Assembly (NCBI GenBank): GCA_963732155.1 | Contig: CAVSYB010000012.1 | Coordinates: forward strand, 180,934-244,933 | Direction of reading: 5' to 3' | DNA length: 64,000 nucleotides | DNA from: Roseiarcus sp963732155 | GTDB taxonomy: Bacteria; Pseudomonadota; Alphaproteobacteria; Rhizobiales; Beijerinckiaceae | In this document: positions 34,223-42,946 of the stretch, one piece after another | Position numbering within the stretch: the first letter of the stretch is position 1 | How the letters are laid out: each line of letters starts with the position of its first letter | Notes under the pieces: model-generated | What the model saw: the letters and a program-made list of their open reading frames with translations, nothing else | Told to the model about the DNA's origin: nothing | The model's database searches: none | Made by a program: the position numbers and the translations under genes

Positions 34223-35296
34223 TCAACCCTCGTCGCGCTCTTCCAACGATTCCAACGCCTCGCGCAGCGAGCGCCAGCGCCGCGCCGCCTCGTGGGCGCC
34301 GAGCAGAGCCATCGCGAGAATGAACGGGATCAGGTAATAAATCGCGCGAAACAGCAAGAGCGAAGCGAGCACGGATTCGCTCGATCCACCGACGCCTTTC
34401 AGCATCGTCGCTTCGAACACGCCGAGGCCGCCCGGCGCGTTGCTGGCGATGCCGAGCATCGAGGCGAACGAATAGAGGGCGGAGAACGTCAGGAAGGCGA
34501 GCCCGTGGCCTTTCGGCAGCAGCACGTAGAGCACGCCCGCGGCGGAGCACACGTCGATGACGCCGAGCACCATCTGTCCCAGGGTCAATAGCGGCCCGGG
34601 CAGGGCGAGATTGAAGATCACCGGCCTCGCCCGCCATCGCCGCAGGCCCACCCAGACGAAATAGGCGGCGAGCCCGCCGATCACCCCGAGACCGATCAAT
34701 TGATTCGCCAGCTCGTTGAAATGATTGAGGTCGCCGATCGCCCGCGCCTCGCCGAGAAAGCCGACGCCGACGATCAATCCCATGCCCAGCCAGAACGTGA
34801 TGCTGGCGATCGCCGTCAGGCTCGCGACCTTGCCCGCCGAGAGCCCGGCGGGACCATAGATCCAGTAGCGCACGGCGGCGCCGGTGATCAGGGGAAAGCC
34901 GAGCGTGAACGAGATGGCGTAGCTGGTGAACGAAGCGAGGGCGGTCAGCTTGTAGGGAACCTTGATGCGCAGATGTCTCAGCGCCAGCCCGTCATAGCCG
35001 GTAAGGGCGAGGTAGGAGAGCGCCGACAGGGCGAAGGCCATCGCGATCTGATCGCCGCCCGTCGCGGCGAAGGCGGCCTGGAGCTGGCGCGGATTGACCC
35101 TGATGATCGTGCGCACGAAGATGAACAGCGAAATCGAGACGATGACGAGACTGATCGTCATCCCCAAACGGCGCAGCAGCGGACGATTCCGGCGGATGGC
35201 CGACGCGACCCTGGCGGCCCGAAGCGCGGCTTTGCCCGGTTGGGGCCGTCTGGCTCCCGCGTCGCTCGGCCGACGCTCTTCGTTCACATCCAGCAT
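34223..35296 (-). CDS. Lysylphosphatidylglycerol synthase TM-region/UPF0104 family membrane protein
   Basis: This 357-residue protein has about eight hydrophobic helices, beginning at MTISLVIVSISLFIFVRTII. The family-specific part is RINPRQL-like (RVNPRQLQAAF), GYDGLALRHL, SYAISFTLGFPLITGAAVRY and SNAPGGLGVFEATML. Members are related to the flippase half of MprF and are inferred to move lipids; the lysyl transferase half is absent here. The charged N-terminal tail (residues 1-45) is probably cytosolic. It lies upstream of phoR on the same strand, separated by 167 bp without a gene. Confidence 0.85.
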   Translation of the reverse strand: MLDVNEERRPSDAGARRPQPGKAALRAARVASAIRRNRPLLRRLGMTISLVIVSISLFIFVRTIIRVNPRQLQAAFAATGGDQIAMAFALSALSYLALTGYDGLALRHLRIKVPYKLTALASFTSYAISFTLGFPLITGAAVRYWIYGPAGLSAGKVASLTAIASITFWLGMGLIVGVGFLGEARAIGDLNHFNELANQLIGLGVIGGLAAYFVWVGLRRWRARPVIFNLALPGPLLTLGQMVLGVIDVCSAAGVLYVLLPKGHGLAFLTFSALYSFASMLGIASNAPGGLGVFEATMLKGVGGSSESVLASLLLFRAIYYLIPFILAMALLGAHEAARRWRSLREALESLEERDEG

Positions 35297-35414
35297 GCCT
35301 CGTCCATCGTCATTCGACGCACGAAGCCTATAGGCTGGCGCAGCGTATCCGCACAAGTGCGACGGCGCCGCGGCCGGCGGGCCGCGGCTGGTTCGCCGCG
35401 CGAGGCGCGCCGGT

Positions 35415-36401
35415 TCAGCCGAGCGTCACGCGATTGCCGGTGCGCCAGGACAGGTTGGCGGCGTCGGCCAGCAGGTTGGCGCGCAACCCGTCCTCGCCGT
35501 TCGGCCGCGGCGCGAGGCCGGCCGTCACCCCCTTGACGAAGGCGTCGAGTTCGTCGCGGTAAGCCGAAGCGTAGCGCTCCAGGAAGAAATTCAGCGCCTT
35601 GTCGCCGACGAAGCCCTGCGCGCCAGCGAATTCGACGGTCGTCTCGCGGACGTTGTCGGCGCGCAGCATGCCCTTCGATCCATGCGCCTCGATGCGCTGG
35701 TCATAGCCGTAGGCGGCGCGCCGGGAATTGGAGATCTGCGCGACCTTGCCCGATTTCGTCTCCATGATGACGACGGCGGTGTCGACGTCGCCGGCCTCGC
35801 CGATCGCCTTGTCGACCAGCGCCGACCCCATCGCGCTGACCGCGACGGGCTCCTCGCCGAGCAGGAACCGCGCCATGTCGAAGTCATGGATCATCATGTC
35901 GCGGAACAGGCCGCCCGAGCGGGCGATGTAGGACAGCGGCGGCGGTCCGGGATCGCGCGAGGTGATCGAAACGATCTCCACGGCGCCGACCACGCCCTCG
36001 GTGATGCGCTTCTGCAGCGCCGCAAAGTTCGGATCGAAGCGTCGGTTGAAGCCGACCATCAGCACCGCGCCCGCCGCGGCGACCACCTCGAGGCAGGCGC
36101 GAACGCGCTTCGCGTCGAGATCGACCGGCTTCTCGCAAAACACCGCCTTCCCGGCGCGCGCCGCCTTCTCGATGAGGTCGGCGTGCATGTCGGTCGGCGC
36201 GCAGATGGCGACCGCGTCGATCTCGCCCGACGCCAGGATCGCGTCGATCTCGGCGACGCGGGCGCCGGTCGCCTCGGCGAGCGCCTGCGCGGCGGTGTGA
36301 TCGACGTCGGCGATCAGGCGCACCTGGCAATCCTTGCGCGCCGCGACGTTGGCCGCATGAATCCTGCCGATCCGCCCCGCGCCGATGATCCCAAACCGCA
36401 T
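35415..36401 (-). CDS. iolG: Inositol 2-dehydrogenase
   Basis: IolG oxidises myo-inositol to 2-keto-myo-inositol with NAD+. It is 328 residues of the GFO/IDH/MocA family: Rossmann start FGIIGAGRIGRIHA, the CEKPVDLD motif with the catalytic Lys, GFNRRFDPNF, and DMMIHDFDMARFLLG with Asp/His in the active site. The ATG at 36401 has a GGAGGA box. It is divergent from the SDR-iolC-iolD-iolE-iolB operon across a promoter that contains several GAAT/ATTC inverted repeats. Confidence 0.93.
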   Translation of the reverse strand: MRFGIIGAGRIGRIHAANVAARKDCQVRLIADVDHTAAQALAEATGARVAEIDAILASGEIDAVAICAPTDMHADLIEKAARAGKAVFCEKPVDLDAKRVRACLEVVAAAGAVLMVGFNRRFDPNFAALQKRITEGVVGAVEIVSITSRDPGPPPLSYIARSGGLFRDMMIHDFDMARFLLGEEPVAVSAMGSALVDKAIGEAGDVDTAVVIMETKSGKVAQISNSRRAAYGYDQRIEAHGSKGMLRADNVRETTVEFAGAQGFVGDKALNFFLERYASAYRDELDAFVKGVTAGLAPRPNGEDGLRANLLADAANLSWRTGNRVTLG

Positions 36402-36444
36402 GGATTCCTCCCCGTTCCATTGGCCGGCCTGAACCGGTCAAAAA

Positions 36445-36458
36445 AGAATACACATTCT
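36445..36458. promoter_or_regulatory. Inverted repeat in the divergent iol promoter (putative operator 1)
   Basis: AGAAT-N4-ATTCT is a perfect inverted repeat that lies 43 bp from the iolG start. It shares GAAT/ATTC half sites with the two repeats below. RpiR-type IolR repressors in Rhizobiales bind short inverted repeats of the GGAA-TTCC kind; no iolR gene is in the window. Confidence 0.4.
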
Positions 36459-36470
36459 ATATTGACTTGC

Positions 36471-36492
36471 GAATGGAATTTTTGTTTCATTC
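36471..36492. promoter_or_regulatory. Inverted repeat in the divergent iol promoter (putative operator 2)
   Basis: GAATGGAA-N6-TTTCATTC has arms that match at seven of eight positions with a 6-bp spacer. This is the clearest of three related inverted repeats in the iol intergenic region and resembles the spacing of known IolR sites (GGAA-N6-TTCC). Its position, between the iolG and SDR starts, suits a repressor controlling both directions. Confidence 0.5.
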
Positions 36493-36564
36493 TCGCCAGG
36501 CGACGATCCGCGTTGGCGCCGACTCATCGCAGGGCGAGCGCCACGCGCGCAAGCCCGTTCACAA

Positions 36565-36576
36565 TATTCGAGAATA
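36565..36576. promoter_or_regulatory. Inverted repeat in the divergent iol promoter (putative operator 3)
   Basis: TATTC-GA-GAATA is an inverted repeat 33 bp upstream of the SDR start. It carries the same GAAT/ATTC half sites as the other two repeats but with a shorter spacer. Support is weaker than for the site at 36471-36492. Confidence 0.35.
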
Positions 36577-36608
36577 GGCTAGACTCTCGACGAAAAGGGA
36601 GAGACGCC

Positions 36609-37445
36609 ATGGCGACCGGTTCTGGGCCCCAGCGCGCGGACTATCACGGCCCTGCGAACTTGAACGGCAGGATCGCCGTGGTCACCGGCGGATCACAGGG
36701 TCTGGGCGAAGCGATCGCCCGCCTGTTCGCCGAGCGCGGCGCGGCGGGGCTGGTCATTTGCGGGCGCAACGCCGCCAAGGGCGGCCGCGTCGCCGAGGCG
36801 CTCGAGGCCGCCGGCTGCCCGACGTCGTTCGTCGCGGCGGACCTTGGAAGCGTCGCCGACTGCCGCAAGGTGATCGCCGAGGCGGACCGCCGCTTCCACC
36901 GGGTCGACGCGCTGGTCAACGCCGCCGGCGTCACCGACCGCGGCAATATTTTCGACACCACCGAAGAGCGCTTCAACGAGATTTTCAACGTGAACGTCCG
37001 CGCGCCGTTCTTCCTGATCCAGGAGACCGCGAAGATCATGCGTCGCGAGAAAATCGCCGGCTCGATCGTCAACATCCAGTCGATGTCGGCCCACGGCGGC
37101 CAGCCGTTCATCGCCGCCTATTGCTCGTCCAAGGGCGCGCTCGCCACCCTGACCCGCAACGTCGCGCATTCGCTGATCAAGTTCCGCATCCGCGTCAACG
37201 GCCTCAACATCGGCTGGATGGCGACGCCCGGCGAAGACCGCATCATGAAGACCTATCACGGCGCGAAGGACGGCTGGCTCGAGGCGGCCGGCAAATCGCG
37301 GCCGTTCGGGCGCCTGATCGACCCCGCCGAGGTGGCGCGCGCCTGCGCCTATCTCGCCTCCGACGAATCCGGACTGATGACCGGCGCCAACATCGACTTC
37401 GACCAGACGATCGTCGGGGTGAGCGATCCGCCGATCGAACCTTGA
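36609..37445 (+). CDS. SDR family oxidoreductase, first gene of the iol operon
   Basis: This classical short-chain dehydrogenase/reductase of 278 residues has VTGGSQGLGEAIARLF (cofactor loop), NAAG (VNAAGVTDRG), a Ser in NIQSMSA and the catalytic YCSSK tetrad. The preference is likely NAD(P)H with a sugar or polyol substrate. It lies at the head of the iolC-D-E-B block, opposite iolG, so it may act on inositol stereoisomers or ketoinositol, but the precise substrate is not indicated. The ATG at 36609 is preceded by AAGGGAG. Confidence 0.87.
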   Translation: MATGSGPQRADYHGPANLNGRIAVVTGGSQGLGEAIARLFAERGAAGLVICGRNAAKGGRVAEALEAAGCPTSFVAADLGSVADCRKVIAEADRRFHRVDALVNAAGVTDRGNIFDTTEERFNEIFNVNVRAPFFLIQETAKIMRREKIAGSIVNIQSMSAHGGQPFIAAYCSSKGALATLTRNVAHSLIKFRIRVNGLNIGWMATPGEDRIMKTYHGAKDGWLEAAGKSRPFGRLIDPAEVARACAYLASDESGLMTGANIDFDQTIVGVSDPPIEP

Positions 37446-37518
37446 AGGCGGCGCGCCGCATCGGGGTCGAGGCCGGCCCCGGCGCGCTCGAGGCGCCGCA
37501 CAGCAGGAACCGCGCCAG

Positions 37519-39420
37519 GTGTCCAAACCGACCCTCGACCTCATCGCCATCGGCCGCTCGTCGGTCGACCTCTATGGCGCGCAGGTCGGCGGCCGGCTAG
37601 AGGACATGGCGAGTTTCTCCAAGGCGGTCGGCGGCTGTCCGACCAATATCGCGATCGGCACCGCGCGGCTCGGCCTGAAGAGCGGCCTCATCACCCGCGT
37701 CGGCGACGAGCACATGGGCCGCTACATCGCCGAACAATGCGCCAGGGAGGGCGTCGACGTCGCCGGCGTTCACACCGACCCGAGCCGGCTGACCTCGCTG
37801 GTCATCCTGGGCGTGCGCGACGACAAGACCTTCCCGCTGATCTTCTATCGCGACAATTGCGCCGACAGCGCGCTCGACGAAAGCGACATCGACGAGGCCT
37901 ACATCGCCAGCGCCGCGGCGATCGTCGTCACCGGCACCCATTTCGCCCGGCGCGACAACGCGGCGGCGCAGGGTCTGGCCATCGACTTCGCCAGGAAGCA
38001 CGGCCGCAAGGTCGTCTTCGACATCGACTATCGCCCGAACCTGTGGGGCCTGGCCGGACACGGCGCCGGCGAAGAGCGCTACATCAAGTCGGGCGAGGTG
38101 ACGGAAAGGCTGCAAAAGATTCTGCCGCGATGCGATCTGATCGTCGGCACCGAGGAGGAATTGATGATCGCCGGCGGCGCCGACGATCCCTATGGCGCCC
38201 TCAAAGCGGTGCGCGCGCTCAGCCAGGCGACGATCGTCATGAAGCGCGGGCCGATGGGTTGCGTGGTGTTCCCGGAGGCGATCCCCGCCTCGATCGAGGA
38301 CGGCGTCAAGGGCCGCGGCTTTCCCGTCGAAGTCTATAACGTGCTGGGCGCCGGCGACGCCTTCATGTCCGGGTTCCTGCGCGGCTGGCTGCGCGACGAG
38401 CCGCTCGCCACCTGCTGCGCTTTCGCCAATGCGGGCGGCGCTTTCGCGGTCTCGCGCCTGCTGTGCTCGGCCGAATATCCGACCTGGCCGGAACTGCGGC
38501 GTTTCCTCGATCACGGCTCGGCGCACCGCGCCTTGCGCCACGACACGGCGCTGAACCATCTTCACTGGGCGACCACCCGCGCCCGCCAGCCGCCCGGACT
38601 GATGGCCCTGGCGATCGACCACCGCGCCCAGCTCGAGGCCATCGCCGACGAGGCGCACGCGCCGCGCGAGCGCATCGGCGCCTTCAAGCGGCTCGCCGTC
38701 GAGGCGGCCGCCCGGGTCGCCGCCGGCCGGCCCGGCTTCGGCGTTCTGCTGGACGGCAAATACGGGCGCGAGGCGCTGTTTCGCGCCGCCGACCACGGCT
38801 TCTGGATCGGCCGGCCGGTCGAGGAGCCCGGCGCGCGGCCGCTCGACTTCGAGTTCGGCGGCTCGCTCGGCGCCAAATTGATCGAATGGCCGCTCTGCCA
38901 CACCATCAAGTGCCTGTGCTTCTATCATCCCGACGACCCGCCCGAGATGAAGGTCAGACAGGACCGCGAGCTCCTGCGTCTGCATGACGCGGCGCGCACG
39001 CTGGGGCGCGAGTTGCTGATCGAGATCATCGCCAGCAGGCACGGCCCGATCCACGATACGACGATTGCCAGCGTCCTCGACCGGCTCTATGCGATCGGCG
39101 TCAGGCCCGATTGGTGGAAGCTCGAGAGCCAGGCCTCGGCCACGGCCTGGGACAACATCGCGCGATCGATCGCGGCCCACGATCCCTATTGTCGCGGCGT
39201 CGTGCTGCTCGGTCTCGAGGCGCCCGAACGGCAACTGGCGGGCGCCTTCGCGATCGCCCGCGGCTGCGCCCTGGTCAAGGGCTTCGCGGTCGGGCGCACG
39301 ATCTTCGCCGAGCCGGCCCAGGCCTGGTTCGCCGGGCGGATCGGCGACGCTGCGGCGGTCGAGCTGATGGCCGGCTCGTTCGCCCGCCTGTGCGAGATGT
39401 GGCGCGGCGCCGGCGCCTGA
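37519..39420 (+). CDS. iolC: 5-dehydro-2-deoxygluconokinase (IolC) fused to DUF2090 aldolase-like domain
   Basis: This 633-residue two-domain enzyme starts with a PfkB sugar kinase, residues 1 to about 325: RSSVDLYGAQVGG, GGCPTNIAIGTARLGLKSGL, and the C-terminal signature LGAGDAFMSGFLRGWL with the catalytic Asp. The second part (about 335-633) is DUF2090, an aldolase-like TIM barrel (LDGKYGREALFRAADHGFWI) thought to act on the phosphorylated product in place of IolJ. The start is a GTG at 37519; no ATG fits. It is followed by iolD with a 46-bp gap. Confidence 0.92.
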   Translation: MSKPTLDLIAIGRSSVDLYGAQVGGRLEDMASFSKAVGGCPTNIAIGTARLGLKSGLITRVGDEHMGRYIAEQCAREGVDVAGVHTDPSRLTSLVILGVRDDKTFPLIFYRDNCADSALDESDIDEAYIASAAAIVVTGTHFARRDNAAAQGLAIDFARKHGRKVVFDIDYRPNLWGLAGHGAGEERYIKSGEVTERLQKILPRCDLIVGTEEELMIAGGADDPYGALKAVRALSQATIVMKRGPMGCVVFPEAIPASIEDGVKGRGFPVEVYNVLGAGDAFMSGFLRGWLRDEPLATCCAFANAGGAFAVSRLLCSAEYPTWPELRRFLDHGSAHRALRHDTALNHLHWATTRARQPPGLMALAIDHRAQLEAIADEAHAPRERIGAFKRLAVEAAARVAAGRPGFGVLLDGKYGREALFRAADHGFWIGRPVEEPGARPLDFEFGGSLGAKLIEWPLCHTIKCLCFYHPDDPPEMKVRQDRELLRLHDAARTLGRELLIEIIASRHGPIHDTTIASVLDRLYAIGVRPDWWKLESQASATAWDNIARSIAAHDPYCRGVVLLGLEAPERQLAGAFAIARGCALVKGFAVGRTIFAEPAQAWFAGRIGDAAAVELMAGSFARLCEMWRGAGA

Positions 39421-39466
39421 CGAACCGACCGGGGCTCGAACAAAAACGTGAAAGGGAGCCGATGAA

Positions 39467-41314
39467 ATGAAAACGATCCGTCTCACCGCCGCGCAGGCGA
39501 CGGTCCGCTTCCTCGCCCGGCAGATGACCGAAGTCGACGGCGCGAAGGTTCGCCTGTTCGGCGGCGTGTTCGCGATCTTCGGCCATGGCAATGTCGCGGG
39601 CCTCGGCGAAGCGCTTTACGCCGCGCGCGACGTCCTGCCGACCTACCGCTCGCACAACGAACAGGCGATGGCGCTTTCGGCGGTCGCCTTCGCCAAGGCG
39701 TCGCGCCGCCGCCGCATGATGGTCTGCACCAGCTCGATCGGCCCGGGCGCGACCAACATGATCACCGCCGCCGCGACCGCCTCGGTCAACCGCCTGCCGG
39801 TGCTGCTGCTGCCGAGCGACGTGTTCGCCAACCGCCGGCCGGATCCCGTGCTCCAGCAGATCGAGGATTTCGGCGACGGCACGATCAGCGCCAATGACTG
39901 CTTCAAGCCGGTCTCCCGCTATTTCGACCGCCTGACGCGGCCCGAGCAGATCGTGCCGGCGCTGACCCGCGCCGTCGCCGTGCTGACCGACCCGTCCGAA
40001 TGCGGGCCGGTGACCCTCGCCTTCTGCCAGGACGTCCAGACCGAGGCCTATGACTATCCCGAAAGCTTCTTCGAGGAGCGCGTGCATCGTCAGCGCCGCC
40101 AGGCGCCCGACGCGCATGAACTCAAGGAGGCGGCCGACGCCCTGCGCGCGGCGGCCAAGCCGTTCGTCATTTGCGGCGGCGGCGTGCTCTATTCGCAGGC
40201 CGAGCAGGAGCTCATGACGTTCTGCCAGAAACACGGGATTCCGGCGGCCGAAACGCAAGCCGGCAAATCGGCGACCCCGGCCGACCATCCGCTGTCGCTG
40301 GGCGCGGTCGGCGTCACCGGCGCCGGGGCGGCCAACCGGCTCGCCGCGGAGGCCGACGTGATCCTCGCGGTCGGCACCCGCCTCGCCGATTTCACCACCG
40401 GCTCGTGGGCGCTGTTCCAGAACCCTTCCCGCCGTTTCATCGGCCTCAACGTGCAGCCGTTCGACGCCGCCAAGCATCGCGCCCTGCCGCTGGTCGCCGA
40501 CGCGCGCGCCGGGCTGGCGGCGCTGGACGCCGCGCTCGGCGACTGGCGGGCGCCCAGGGCCTGGCGCGAGACGGCGGACCAGGCCAAGGCGGAATGGACG
40601 CCCGTGGCCGCCCGCTACACCGCCTCGACCAATCTCGAACTGCCGTCGGACGCCCAAGTGCTCGGCGCCCTGCAACGCGCCGGCGCGGCGTCCGACATCG
40701 TGGTCTGCGCGGCGGGCAGCCTGCCGGGCGAACTGCACAAGCTCTGGCGGCCCGGCGCGCCGCTCGGCTATCATGTCGAATACGGCTATTCCTGCATGGG
40801 CTACGAGATCGCCGGGGCGATCGGCGTCAAGATGGCGCAGCCGGACCGCGAGGTCGTGGTGACGGTCGGCGACGGCTCCTATCTGATGATGAATTCGGAA
40901 ATCGCCTCGTCGATCATGCTCGGCGTCAAGCTGATCATCGTCGTCAACGACAACCGGGGCTTTGGCTGCATCAACCGCCTGCAACGCGCCACCGGCGGCG
41001 AATCCTTCAACAACCTGTTGCGCGACACGTGGCATGACGCGCTGCCGGCGATCGATTTCGCCGCCCATGCGCGCAGCCTCGGCGCCGACGCGGTGAAGGT
41101 GAATTCGATCGGCGAACTCGAAGCGGCGTTCGCCAAGGCGCGTCAGGCGCGGATCACCCAGGTGATCGTCATCGACACCGATCCGATGACCGCCACCGAC
41201 GCCGGCGGCGCGTGGTGGGAGGTCGCGGTGCCGGAAGTCTCGACGCGCGAAGGCGTCGTGGCCGCCAGGGCCCGTTACGAACAGGCGCTGGTCGCCCAAC
41301 GCGTGGGAGATTGA
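39467..41314 (+). CDS. iolD: 3D-(3,5/4)-trihydroxycyclohexane-1,2-dione acylhydrolase (IolD)
   Basis: IolD opens the inositol ring. It is a thiamine-diphosphate enzyme of 615 residues with the N-terminal Pyr domain (catalytic Glu in YRSHNEQAMALSAVAFAKAS, given as YRSHNEQAMALSA), a central domain, and the C-terminal PP domain with GDGSYLMMNSEIASS and NDNRGFGCINRL (metal and ThDP site GDG-N). The ATG at 39467 has a GGGAG box. The iolE start follows the stop by 2 bp. Confidence 0.95.
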   Translation: MKTIRLTAAQATVRFLARQMTEVDGAKVRLFGGVFAIFGHGNVAGLGEALYAARDVLPTYRSHNEQAMALSAVAFAKASRRRRMMVCTSSIGPGATNMITAAATASVNRLPVLLLPSDVFANRRPDPVLQQIEDFGDGTISANDCFKPVSRYFDRLTRPEQIVPALTRAVAVLTDPSECGPVTLAFCQDVQTEAYDYPESFFEERVHRQRRQAPDAHELKEAADALRAAAKPFVICGGGVLYSQAEQELMTFCQKHGIPAAETQAGKSATPADHPLSLGAVGVTGAGAANRLAAEADVILAVGTRLADFTTGSWALFQNPSRRFIGLNVQPFDAAKHRALPLVADARAGLAALDAALGDWRAPRAWRETADQAKAEWTPVAARYTASTNLELPSDAQVLGALQRAGAASDIVVCAAGSLPGELHKLWRPGAPLGYHVEYGYSCMGYEIAGAIGVKMAQPDREVVVTVGDGSYLMMNSEIASSIMLGVKLIIVVNDNRGFGCINRLQRATGGESFNNLLRDTWHDALPAIDFAAHARSLGADAVKVNSIGELEAAFAKARQARITQVIVIDTDPMTATDAGGAWWEVAVPEVSTREGVVAARARYEQALVAQRVGD

Positions 41315-41316
41315 CG

Positions 41317-42216
41317 ATGACGATCCGTCTCGGCGCCAATCCGATCGGCTGGTCCAACGACGACCTGCCGGCGATCGGGGGCGAAACCCCGCTCGCGACG
41401 TGCCTCGCCGAAGCCAGGGAAGCGGGCTTCGAGGGCATGGAGCTCGGCAACAAATTTCCGCGCCAGGCCGCCGCCTTGAAAGCGGCGCTCGCGCCGTTCG
41501 GGCTCGCCTGCATCGGCGGCTGGCATTCGATCGAGTTGCTCAACCGCTCGGCGCGCGAGGAATTCGATCTCGCCCGACCGCATCGCGAGCTCCTGAAGGC
41601 GATGGGAACCGAGGTGTTCATCGTCGCCGAGACGTCCAATGCGATCCACGGCGACCGCGGCCAACCGCTGTCGCGGCGCCCCTATCTGCCGGCCGGCGGC
41701 TGGCCGGCCTATGGCGCGAAAATCACCGAGCTCGCCGAGTTGCTGGCGGGCGAGGGGCTGAAGCTCTGCTACCACCACCACATGGGCACCATCGTCCAGT
41801 CGGAGGCGGACATTCACGCTTTCATGGCCAACACCCGGCCGCCCGCCCATCTCCTGCTCGACACCGGCCATGCGACCTGGGGCGGCGCCGATCCCGCCGC
41901 CCTCGCGCGCCGTTACCGGAGCCGCATCAGCCATGTCCACTGCAAGGACGTGCGCGAGGCCAAAATGCGCGAGGCGCGCGCCGGCGACTGGAGCTTCCTC
42001 GATTCGATCCTCGGCATGGGCGCCGAGCTCGGCGTCTACACCGTGCCCGGCGACGGCATGGTCGACTTCGCCGGCGTGTTCCGCGAACTGCCCGGCTATT
42101 CCGGATGGGTGGTGCTCGAAGCCGAGCAGGACCCGAAGAAGGCGCCGCCGCTCGCCTATGCCAAAAAGGGCGTCGCCCATCTCAAGGCGGCGCTGAAGCA
42201 GGGCGGGCTGGTTTAG
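41317..42216 (+). CDS. iolE: Myo-inosose-2 dehydratase (IolE)
   Basis: IolE dehydrates 2-keto-myo-inositol. The 299-residue TIM-barrel protein of the xylose isomerase-like family has LGANPIGWSNDDLP at the start, GFEGMELGNKFPRQ, YHHHMGTIVQSEADI and LLLDTGHATWGG, and HVHCKDVR followed by EAEQDPKKAPP. These are the metal-binding His, Asp and Glu positions. The start is 2 bp after iolD. Downstream, a BrnT/BrnA pair separates it from iolB, which is unusual. Confidence 0.94.
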   Translation: MTIRLGANPIGWSNDDLPAIGGETPLATCLAEAREAGFEGMELGNKFPRQAAALKAALAPFGLACIGGWHSIELLNRSAREEFDLARPHRELLKAMGTEVFIVAETSNAIHGDRGQPLSRRPYLPAGGWPAYGAKITELAELLAGEGLKLCYHHHMGTIVQSEADIHAFMANTRPPAHLLLDTGHATWGGADPAALARRYRSRISHVHCKDVREAKMREARAGDWSFLDSILGMGAELGVYTVPGDGMVDFAGVFRELPGYSGWVVLEAEQDPKKAPPLAYAKKGVAHLKAALKQGGLV

Positions 42217-42322
42217 ACCTCCGGCTCGCGCTCGCGGCGCCATATTGGCGTCGCTCCACGCGACTTGAGCCGTTCAAGCCTTTGCATCATCGTTGGCCTG
42301 ACGCCGCCCAACAATGTTGTTG

Positions 42323-42334
42323 TTGTGTACACAA
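42323..42334. promoter_or_regulatory. Palindrome upstream of brnT (putative BrnA operator)
   Basis: TTGTGTACACAA is a perfect 12-bp palindrome 31 bp before the brnT start. BrnTA systems are autoregulated through palindromic sites bound by BrnA alone or as complex. A related imperfect site (TGTGTACA, then TTATACA) recurs inside brnT near 42541-42561. Binding is inferred. Confidence 0.5.
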
Positions 42335-42364
42335 AAATGTATCTATCCGGGGCGGGCGGCTTTG

Positions 42365-42652
42365 ATGGGCGAGTTCGAATTTGAATGGGACGAGGACAAA
42401 GCCGCCGCCAACCTGACCAAGCACGGCGTATCGTTCCTGACCGCCGCGGAGCTGTTCGCCAACGAGAGGATCGAGAAAATCGACGATCGCGAAGCCTATG
42501 GCGAGCTTCGCTTTATCGCTCTTGGTCGGGTGGATTTAGATGTGTACAGAATTGTTTATACATGGCGGGATGAAACCCTCGTCAGGATTATCAGCGCACA
42601 GAAGGCAAGCCGACATGAGCGGGAACTCTACTACCGTGAGACGCTCGCTTAG
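42365..42652 (+). CDS. brnT: BrnT family toxin (type II toxin-antitoxin)
   Basis: BrnT is a RelE-like ribonuclease toxin that blocks translation. This 95-residue protein has the family signature FEWDEDKAAANLTKHGVSF near the N-terminus, then DREAYGELRFIALGRVD and the catalytic-like tail IISAQKASRHERELYY. The ATG at 42365 follows a palindrome (42323-42334). The antitoxin gene overlaps its end by 38 bp. It sits between iolE and iolB on the same strand. Confidence 0.92.
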   Translation: MGEFEFEWDEDKAAANLTKHGVSFLTAAELFANERIEKIDDREAYGELRFIALGRVDLDVYRIVYTWRDETLVRIISAQKASRHERELYYRETLA

Positions 42653-42896
42653 CGAGATCAGGGCGATGCGCGCTCGCGGCGAGGATCGGACGCGCGCCGA
42701 CGCGCCGGAGGCGGAAACCTTGGGTGAGGATTTCTGGAGGAACGCCCGCGTCGCGATGCCGCGCGGCAAGACTTCCGTGCATCTTCGCCTCGACTCGGAT
42801 GTCGTGGAATGGTTCAAGGCCAGCGGCAAGGGTCACTTGACCCGAATGAACGCCGTCCTGCGGGCCTATTTCGAGGCGCACAAGAACGCTTCGTAG
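42615..42896 (+). CDS. brnA: BrnA family antitoxin
   Basis: BrnA neutralises BrnT and binds DNA. This 93-residue protein has the BrnA layout: an N-terminal toxin-binding part (EDRTRADAPEAETLGEDFWRNARV; here given in part as GEDFWRNARV) and a C-terminal ribbon-helix-helix (KTSVHLRLDSDVVEWFKASG, RMNAVLRAYFEAHK). It overlaps brnT by 38 bp, consistent with coupled translation. The stop at 42896 leaves 50 bp before iolB. Confidence 0.9.
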   Translation: MSGNSTTVRRSLSEIRAMRARGEDRTRADAPEAETLGEDFWRNARVAMPRGKTSVHLRLDSDVVEWFKASGKGHLTRMNAVLRAYFEAHKNAS

Positions 42897-42946
42897 ACGG
42901 CCGCGAAGGTCGTCGCACGCCGCCTGAATGCGGGAGGAATGGTCCA

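Noticed and set aside
34080..34637. Possible extra gene between phoR and the UPF0104 gene
   Set aside because: The frame is out of phase with the conserved membrane protein and Arg-rich; the gap itself has no start, ribosome site or membrane stretch.
42365..42896. BrnTA read as a phage or plasmid remnant
   Set aside because: No mobility gene or direct repeat was found around the pair; it is reported as a toxin-antitoxin module within the operon.
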